Source: Schistocephalus solidus (lineage: Eukaryota; Platyhelminthes; Cestoda; Diphyllobothriidea; Diphyllobothriidae). Taken from it: a DNA stretch of 64,000 nucleotides. Below are positions 59,801 to 64,000 of the stretch, one piece after another. The position numbers and the translations under genes were made by a program. Position 1 is the stretch's first letter. Each line of letters opens with the position of its first letter. The notes beneath the pieces were generated by a model. The model was not told where the DNA came from. It saw only the letters and a program-made list of their open reading frames with translations, and ran no database searches. Location of the stretch: the NCBI GenBank assembly GCA_017591395.1, contig WEDG01000370.1:310001-374000 (forward strand), given 5' to 3'.

Positions 59801-62800
59801 GCTAGTAGTAGAAAAGGCAAATTAATATTGCCGGCAAAGACAAGGGAGACTGAAATGACCATTTCTAGCTTATTAGTCTCAGCGAATGCATGTCATTATT
59901 CCCGATCTAAGCCGGCAAGACAACGAGCCCGTGGCTCAATGGTTAGAGCGCTGGACTGCTGACCAACGGATCGCGGGTTCGATCCTCGGGTGGTGCACCA
60001 CCTGGGGTTGGGTATGACGGGCTGACGACGGCTAATAAGCCCGAAATAGTCATTCCAGTCTGCCTTGTCTTTGCCGGCAACATTTATCTGAAAATCCTAT
60101 CTCGGTAAGACACGTAAATGGTACACCCCTCCTGGTACTCCAGATGGTCATGCATAAAATTCCAGGAAGCGAAATACTCCCTTGTCCTAAACCTAACTAA
60201 CGTTTAACCACTAACACGAATCTTCCTGAAAATCAGCGCGAGGAACCCAGAATGGGGGAGAGGGGGGAGGAGACGTTCATATTCCCAACTGTTTTACTGG
60301 GATATTTCGTTGAATAACACCTCCTACTTCATCATTTTCCAAAGTAAAGTCCTGAAAAACTTAGACCGTTTAACCAACTTATGCACTTCTCCCACATATA
60401 CTGATAGGTTTTTCGGCTGCAGACGAAAGAAAGTTTTATATTGAGGTTATTTGGGCTATCGGAACTTCAAAGCTTTAGTTGCGATTATAGATGCCGCACA
60501 GTGGCTATGTAAATACGAAATTTTGCTGAAGCCGCGAATACTCTACCCCTTCAGGGTTTTAAATTACGTAGTTTTAGAAACAAAAGTAACCTCTTACCAG
60601 TGATTCTGGAATATTAGCAAACTTCAGGCAAACAGGTGCCTTTTAAAACAGAAGATTGCACACAAGACATGAAATCACGCCGATTTGCAGGCCTGCATTT
60701 TTAAAGAATAACCTTCTGATTTTATGAAAACAACCTTCAGGTTAACACCCTGCCTCATCCAACTTAGGCGAACCAAGTAGGACATAATTTCCAAGTGGGC
60801 GAATATTATTTTGGTACAACTTTTCCCATTTAAGTTACTCACCTCTATTTTAAAACCACGCATTAATGCACATGTGTGGTATAGGGTAGTTATTAACATA
60901 GGAGCTTGGCTGAGCGAGGTAGCGTGGATTTTCGCTCGAATTCTTGAACTTTTTTCTTGTAAAAATTGTTTGGAAAAATATTCCTTCTGGACAGAGTTTT
61001 GGTGGAAGCACAATGGGCTCCGGATTACCTCTCACTGGTTTCGTCTTCACGCCTTTAACTTTCGTTATTCAGTCACCTGCGTTCCCATGTAGCTCTGTTA
61101 GACGCCGGTTCAGGTTAGCTTTCCCGTTTCCCTTAAATCTCACGAGTACCGCTTATCCCATTCATTTTCGGCAACTGGGATGTAATTACAGCTACCTTCT
61201 TCATTTGTTTATCCCAGGTGTTCTGTCCTACCCATAAAACCCCTTTTATCACAGTTCCCGTAAAATGCTGGAAATGTTCTCAGTATGTCCGGCTACTGTG
61301 TTTCCAGCAACTTTTTGGTGGAACGGTTAGTACTTAAATCGTAAAATGTTAGATGGGGCCCGAAGTGGTCACATATAGATTTCGATCATTACTCGTTTCA
61401 TGATTTACGTGCGTACACTCCTTTTAAAACCCACAGGACGTTACCTAGATGAGGCTGCCCGTAACTTCCGCCTGCAACTAAAAACAGGCAACCCAGGTGC
61501 GCGCACCAAAGGGCAAGTCGGCGCCAGCCCCGTCGCCACCCGAGGCGCCGACAAGTGCGACTATCTGGATCGCTAGGGCCTATCCTACTTGGCAGGTGAA
61601 CCCCCTTTATCCCTCAGGATATATGTTGATTCCCACCCCCTCCCTTCTGTAGCAGTAGTTAGTCATATATGCTTCTAATCACCACTGACGGGGAAATGTG
61701 TTTCGGTAGTTTTGGTCAATCCCCTGATTGTTTGCAGTTAGCTATTCTGGAGACTGACTGGCTGTCCCTTATCGCCCTCACCTTACCTCTACCTCTTACG
61801 GGTGCAATCATACCTGATCTAGCCGGCCTCAACGACGTCAGGTACTGTACCTCTCCACGTGTGACGATTTGCGGCGGCAGACCTGGATAGCTCAACCCAT
61901 TCTTTTCTCCAGCGACGGACGCCAAATACCGAAATTCCAGGCACCGCCTCCATATTTTGCCGGTGTCAAGCCAGGTTTTTGGTTGAACTCTTCGACGCCT
62001 CCAGGTGGACAACGGCACCGGATCGAGAGAAGCAGAATTGAGGTCGTGAGGCAGGCGACGGATGACGTGCCCTCAGTCGTCTTTCTTGGATGGCCTGAGG
62101 TATCCTCGCGATATTGTCGCAACAAGCGCAGACTGCCTCGTTTGAGACGTAGTCGATGTACTTCACTCGATGATGGTCCTCAGACATCGATGGTCAAATA
62201 CCTCCAGTCTTCACTCATATTCCACGCGCAAAGCCCAGCATTTACAACCGTAGAGGAGGATCGAACGACGGATGCACGGTGCACGCGGATGTTCGTAGCG
62301 ATGGAGATGTCTCGCCGGGTCCATAGTCACTGTCCAAGGATCGAGAAAACCCGGCAAGCAGCGTCGATTCGGGAGACAATGTCGCCCCACCTGCAACCCA
62401 TCGGCTAAAGATCATCCTTTTCATCACTGCCATCTCCGCGACCCTTGTTCATTTCACACCCTGGTTTTCAATAAGCATTTCTTACAATAGTTGGTGTAGT
62501 TATGATATTGAGCAGCGTAGTAAGACCAATTTGAACATTAAACGGCTATTAAGGAAAAGGTGTGTAAATAGCATGCTTCACTTGCTTTTTCATGTCTTTC
62601 AACTAGAAGGTAGGCGAAACGTTTCCAGATTGCGACTAAGTCGACAAAAATGTTTTTTTTTCCTCCTGCCCTCCGCAATAGGCCACCATCCTTGATGTAC
62701 TGCGCTCGCACTTGACAGCGGACGGCAAACTGCCCAGTAACGCGGTTCTCGCCCAGGCTCTCCAGCCGCACCTTAAGGCGATGGGCAAGCACGCCAAAAA

Positions 62801-62980
62801 GGCCATGCCTTTTGTGCAGCTTCTTCGCGACCGCCTCGAGTCCCAGGGTCTCAGGTCACTCGAGTGCACCCCAGAGGTTGATGAGGAGGCCGTACTCATG
62901 GCCAACTACGAGTACCTGACCTCCACGCTAGGCCTCGACAGCGCGGGTCTTGAGGTATGCGCTTGAAATTACACACCATG

Positions 62981-63011
<31 letters not shown>

Positions 63012-64000
63012 AGTGTGTTGCTCACCGATCTGCTTAAGGAACATGTATGTTCCGTTTTGCCCTGGAGCTCAGACTAGAGTACTCACAGGCAATCGCATAG
63101 CGACGTGTAACATATGTTGATAATGTGGAACCGACAAAGACAAGGGAGACCGGAATGACCATTTCTGGCTTATTAGCCGTCATCAGCCAGTCATACCCAA
63201 TCCCAGGTGTGGATCACCCGGGATTCGAACCCGCGACCTTCGTTCATTGAGTGTAACACTCTACCATTGAGCCACGGGCCCGTTGTTTTGTCGGTTGCGA
63301 TCGGGAATATGGACTATGAAAGTGTGGTGTTCACCGATCTGGTTAAGGAACACTGATGTTCCGCTGTGCCTTATATATTATATTTATACATATCATAGTT
63401 TGAGCGTTCACCGACCAGGTGTTAGGGGAAGGGGGGCATGCTCATCCCGTTGTGCCTTGGGCATCAATCGGAAACCCACATAAGCAGTCTCGAAGCGATA
63501 AGTAATGATACAGGATAGACTACCGAACATGCTTGGAAGAATTCTTTTGTGTCTCACAAGTAAGGCCTCACCCTGATCGGGATTTCATGGCCGCTGCACT
63601 CTGCATAGAGCTGGACGCCCGATTGCGATGGCTCCACTAGGGATTCGGTGTGACATTCAAGCCACCAAAGTGTACACCTCCCTTAGCACCCAGTACACCG
63701 CGTGTGTTAGTTATGCTTTGGAACACTTACACCGACCTTTCCTCCTAGTCATGATTGTCAATTCTAGTTCAGCAGGCGGGCGGGCTCCAAACTGACTAAT
63801 TATGGAGGCTGTTTAGAACATTAAACTTTATAACTAACGTCTCAAAGTCGGGAATCTTATGTACCTCGAGAGTGATGGCAGAAAGATTGAATTCTGTGTA
63901 TTCTGAATGTTCCTGTACTGCAGATCCGCGACGCCGCCTTGTCGCAGGACACCAAAGTGCAGGAGACTGTCTGCCCTATGGAACCCATGATCTTCTTCCA
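44769..64000 (+). CDS. LARS1: Cytosolic leucyl-tRNA synthetase, 21 exons visible, 3' end beyond window
   Basis: Twenty complete exons and the start of a 21st (each listed separately) give about 1083 codons, aligned end to end with human LARS1 (1176 residues) up to its C-terminal region. The enzyme charges tRNA-Leu with leucine in the cytosol. Visible landmarks: HLGH (HIGH-type ATP site) in exon 2, the CP1 editing domain with [14 protein letters not shown] (exon 7) and [13 protein letters not shown] (exon 8), [15 protein letters not shown] (exon 13), K|MSKS split across exons 14 and 15, and the anticodon-binding and C-terminal domains in exons 16-21. Exons 8 and 19 each hold one extra base relative to the conserved frame, so the literal sequence does not encode a full protein. 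All splice sites and other codons are intact, which suggests assembly error or very recent inactivation. Confidence 0.95.
44931..45015 (+). CDS. LARS1: LARS1 exon 2 (HIGH motif)
   Basis: [20 protein letters not shown] then [12 protein letters not shown] is the class I ATP-binding signature. It is followed by a 37-nt intron. Confidence 0.95.
45053..45238 (+). CDS. LARS1: LARS1 exon 3
   Basis: [20 protein letters not shown] then [13 protein letters not shown]: catalytic-domain sequence matching human. It ends at ATG|GTATTT; the open frame reads on into the 41-nt intron by chance. Confidence 0.92.
45280..45471 (+). CDS. LARS1: LARS1 exon 4
   Basis: Lys-rich linker ([16 protein letters not shown]), then [20 protein letters not shown] and [20 protein letters not shown], as in human. 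Confidence 0.93.
45472..46390. other. LARS1 intron 4, nothing recognised
   Basis: 919-nt intron with no repeat or coding motif seen. Confidence 0.5.
46391..46567 (+). CDS. LARS1: LARS1 exon 5
   Basis: [20 protein letters not shown] then [11 protein letters not shown] and [19 protein letters not shown]. Phase requires the acceptor CTTCTAG at 46390 rather than the nearby GCAG. Confidence 0.93.
46758..46825 (+). CDS. LARS1: LARS1 exon 6
   Basis: [20 protein letters not shown] then KL: entry into the editing domain. It is followed by a 3.2-kb intron holding an RTE LINE. Confidence 0.92.
47440..49490 (+). mobile_element. RTE-clade LINE in LARS1 intron 6, broken
   Basis: Plus-strand frames contain RT linker and [20 protein letters not shown] (about 47960), [17 protein letters not shown] (about 48130-48180), [10 protein letters not shown] (about 48510), [19 protein letters not shown] (YADD at 48639-48650), [12 protein letters not shown] (48830-48870). 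The RTE C-terminus follows: [19 protein letters not shown], [20 protein letters not shown] with its first Leu replaced by a stop, and [17 protein letters not shown]. The 221-codon frame 48525-49190 is its longest open stretch. The endonuclease is largely missing. It is in the same orientation as the host gene. A diverged inverted piece of the same family lies in intron 19. Confidence 0.88.
50016..50196 (+). CDS. LARS1: LARS1 exon 7 (editing domain, T-rich motif)
   Basis: [20 protein letters not shown] then [12 protein letters not shown] and [28 protein letters not shown] is the Thr-rich strand of the CP1 editing site. Confidence 0.94.
50995..51113. repeat. (CTC)n / (ATC)n microsatellite
   Basis: More than 100 nt of CTC units with one phase slip, then four ATC units, in LARS1 intron 7. 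It creates long spurious Leu/Pro, Glu and Arg frames on both strands. Confidence 0.98.
51540..51900 (+). repeat. Dispersed repeat family R, copy 5
   Basis: Best copy within LARS1 intron 7. It matches 32100-32500 across about 280 nt in order (see copy 1) and ends in a GT run at 51882-51894. Confidence 0.7.
51989..52217 (+). CDS. LARS1: LARS1 exon 8 (editing domain, frameshifted)
   Basis: [20 protein letters not shown] then ELFGLRLKG, then [13 protein letters not shown], after which an extra T at 52178 makes TGA TGA. Removing one base would continue as [13 protein letters not shown], matching human DDIAALRDLKKKQ. Exon length is 229, whereas 228 is needed for the flanking phases, so the extra base is real in this sequence. 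Confidence 0.9.
53030..53083 (+). CDS. LARS1: LARS1 exon 9
   Basis: Eighteen codons [18 protein letters not shown], matching human ALRAKYGIRDDMVLPFEP. It is followed by a 51-nt intron. Confidence 0.93.
53135..53275 (+). CDS. LARS1: LARS1 exon 10
   Basis: [20 protein letters not shown] then [20 protein letters not shown]; the [11 protein letters not shown] block is nearly identical to human. Confidence 0.94.
53607..53684 (+). CDS. LARS1: LARS1 exon 11
   Basis: [20 protein letters not shown] then KELIDS, matching [24 protein letters not shown] in human. Confidence 0.92.
53834..53995 (+). CDS. LARS1: LARS1 exon 12
   Basis: [20 protein letters not shown] then [16 protein letters not shown]; CxQWYLDYG is a conserved catalytic-domain block. 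Confidence 0.93.
54077..54285 (+). CDS. LARS1: LARS1 exon 13
   Basis: [20 protein letters not shown] then [20 protein letters not shown] and [10 protein letters not shown]; almost identical to human. Confidence 0.95.
54423..54711 (+). CDS. LARS1: LARS1 exon 14
   Basis: [35 protein letters not shown], [14 protein letters not shown] and [11 protein letters not shown]. It ends at the first Lys of KMSKS. Confidence 0.95.
54940..55307 (+). mobile_element. MITE copy 3 in LARS1 intron 14 (8-bp TSD)
   Basis: Starts GATAAAGATGCCTTGTATAG and ends with its diverged complement, 368 nt. Flanks are GCCATTTG and GCCATCTG. The interior has the longest TTAGGG/TTAAGG-type tract (55018-55190). Confidence 0.85.
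55652..55715 (+). CDS. LARS1: LARS1 exon 15 (KMSKS)
   Basis: [20 protein letters not shown] then DG: the KMSKS loop that binds ATP, with K supplied by exon 14. Confidence 0.95.
56106..56301 (+). CDS. LARS1: LARS1 exon 16
   Basis: [20 protein letters not shown] then [16 protein letters not shown]; start of the anticodon-binding region. Confidence 0.94.
56302..57628. other. LARS1 intron 16, nothing assigned
   Basis: 1.3-kb intron. The open stretch at 56504-56698 is out of homology with the protein and is skipped because exon 16 joins cleanly to exon 17. No repeat family recognised. Confidence 0.5.
57629..57719 (+). CDS. LARS1: LARS1 exon 17
   Basis: [20 protein letters not shown] then [10 protein letters not shown], aligned with human [25 protein letters not shown]. 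Confidence 0.93.
57814..58030 (+). CDS. LARS1: LARS1 exon 18
   Basis: [40 protein letters not shown] and [17 protein letters not shown]; anticodon-binding helices. It is followed by a 3.4-kb intron. Confidence 0.93.
58031..59740. other. LARS1 intron 18, left part
   Basis: Mostly unassigned. A short stretch near 58705-58800 resembles one end of the MITE family (ACACGAGAACAGGAACCACCC, then CTAAATTTCAAGAAAATTA) and may be a decayed fourth copy. Confidence 0.4.
59745..59926 (-). mobile_element. SINE-like body, inverted, head missing
   Basis: Contains CACAGCGGCTAGTAGTAGA and GACAAGGGAGACTGAAATGA in the order seen at 29440-29510, but the tRNA-like part is lost. It sits directly against the plus-strand SINE starting at 59927. 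Confidence 0.55.
59927..60090 (+). mobile_element. tRNA-derived SINE
   Basis: The head has a tRNA box A (TGGCTCAATGG at 59932-59942) and box B (GGTTCGATCC at 59976-59985), followed by a body (GACGGGCTGACGACGGCTAA...CCTTGTCTTTGCCGGCAACA) repeated in inverse at 63120-63190 and 29480-29530. The acceptor ends do not pair as in a true tRNA, so it is a SINE head rather than a tRNA gene. Confidence 0.75.
60091..61436. other. LARS1 intron 18, right part, nothing assigned
   Basis: No gene or repeat family recognised; open stretches near 60675-61237 on both strands lack family motifs. Confidence 0.45.
61437..61595 (+). CDS. LARS1: LARS1 exon 19 (frameshifted)
   Basis: Starts [16 protein letters not shown], aligned with human QYLMEVTHDLRLRLKN, and ends in another frame as [16 protein letters not shown], aligned with PSHCTIYVAKNYPPWQ. 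One extra base near 61487-61488 in the linker explains the shift; exon length is 159 where 158 would fit both flanking phases. Confidence 0.88.
61870..62460 (-). mobile_element. RTE-clade LINE 3' fragment, inverted, in LARS1 intron 19
   Basis: The minus strand contains [53 protein letters not shown] and [12 protein letters not shown], all matching the C-terminal part of the LINE at 48840-49200 with many changes. It is opposite to LARS1. Confidence 0.8.
62682..62954 (+). CDS. LARS1: LARS1 exon 20
   Basis: [20 protein letters not shown], then [20 protein letters not shown] and [20 protein letters not shown]; matches the human C-terminal domain. Confidence 0.94.
62981..63009. repeat. (AT)n microsatellite
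   Basis: About 14 AT units in LARS1 intron 20. Confidence 0.95.
63121..63282 (-). mobile_element. tRNA-derived SINE, inverted
   Basis: The complement has box B (GGATTCGAACC at 63221-63231 read on plus) and box A (CTACCATTGAGCCACGGGC near 63260-63279), with the same body as the copy at 59927. The upstream motif TTGCTCACCGATCTGCTTAAG (in part) recurs at about 63331 and 63414, suggesting further decayed copies to 63470. Confidence 0.75.
63924..64000 (+). CDS. LARS1: LARS1 exon 21 (start only)
   Basis: After acceptor TACTGCAG the frame reads [20 protein letters not shown] then PMIFF and runs off the window. It corresponds to human KIREDCCPGKPLNVF. Roughly the last 90-110 residues lie outside. 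Confidence 0.85.
   Translation, partial: MRDAALSQDTKVQETVCPMEPMIFF

Noticed and set aside
59927..60000. A functional tRNA gene
   Set aside because: Box A and box B are present, but the acceptor ends do not pair well and the same body sequence follows in other copies, so it is a SINE head.
20638..64000. SPRTN and LARS1 as a polycistronic operon
   Set aside because: They are 14 kb apart with repeats between, far beyond flatworm operon spacing.

Overview
This window is eukaryotic nuclear DNA, very probably from a flatworm and most likely a diphyllobothriid-type (pseudophyllidean) tapeworm. The reasons are: split genes with GT-AG introns, several of only 37-51 nt near gene 5' ends; large retroelement-filled introns further downstream; and a mix of RTE-type LINEs (one with a tail resembling the zinc-finger-tailed LINEs I recall from such tapeworms), CR1-like LINEs, Ty3/gypsy elements and Penelope-like elements. 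The taxon is inferred from memory of these families; no search was run.

Two host genes can be supported, both on the + strand. SPRTN (DNA-protein crosslink protease, 20638-30639) has six exons, a complete reading frame of 372 codons, an HEMIH zinc-protease motif, an SHP-type p97-binding motif and a C-terminal UBZ4 finger. LARS1 (cytosolic leucyl-tRNA synthetase, 44769 to beyond 64000) has 21 visible exons and runs off the right edge before its C-terminus. It carries the HIGH-type and KMSKS motifs and the CP1 editing domain. Its frame is broken by two apparent one-base insertions, in exons 8 and 19, while all splice sites look intact. The two genes are 14 kb apart and show no sign of being an operon.

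Layout: 1-20.6 kb is a graveyard of nested, broken retroelements: a minus-strand RTE-like LINE (1-2780), a CR1-like LINE (3010-4110), a Ty3/gypsy element (4215-8620), LINE 3' ends, a Penelope-like element with tandem pseudo-LTRs (9900-12430), another LINE (12815-14560) and two gypsy/LTR fragments (16180-18470). SPRTN occupies 20.6-30.6 kb, and its 6.5-kb intron 4 contains a microsatellite, a MITE and a 264-bp tandem array. From 30.6 to 44.8 kb is intergenic, with dispersed repeats, a MITE, a Penelope GIY-YIG fragment and two CR1-like LINE pieces. LARS1 fills the rest; its introns hold an RTE LINE, a MITE, an inverted RTE fragment, tRNA-derived SINEs and microsatellites.

I do not see an undescribed gene system. 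The best new-looking items are a MITE family with 8-bp target-site duplications and a telomere-like interior (three copies), a five-copy dispersed repeat, the tandem array in SPRTN intron 4, the Penelope arrangement, and the LARS1 frameshift that falls inside the editing-site motif.
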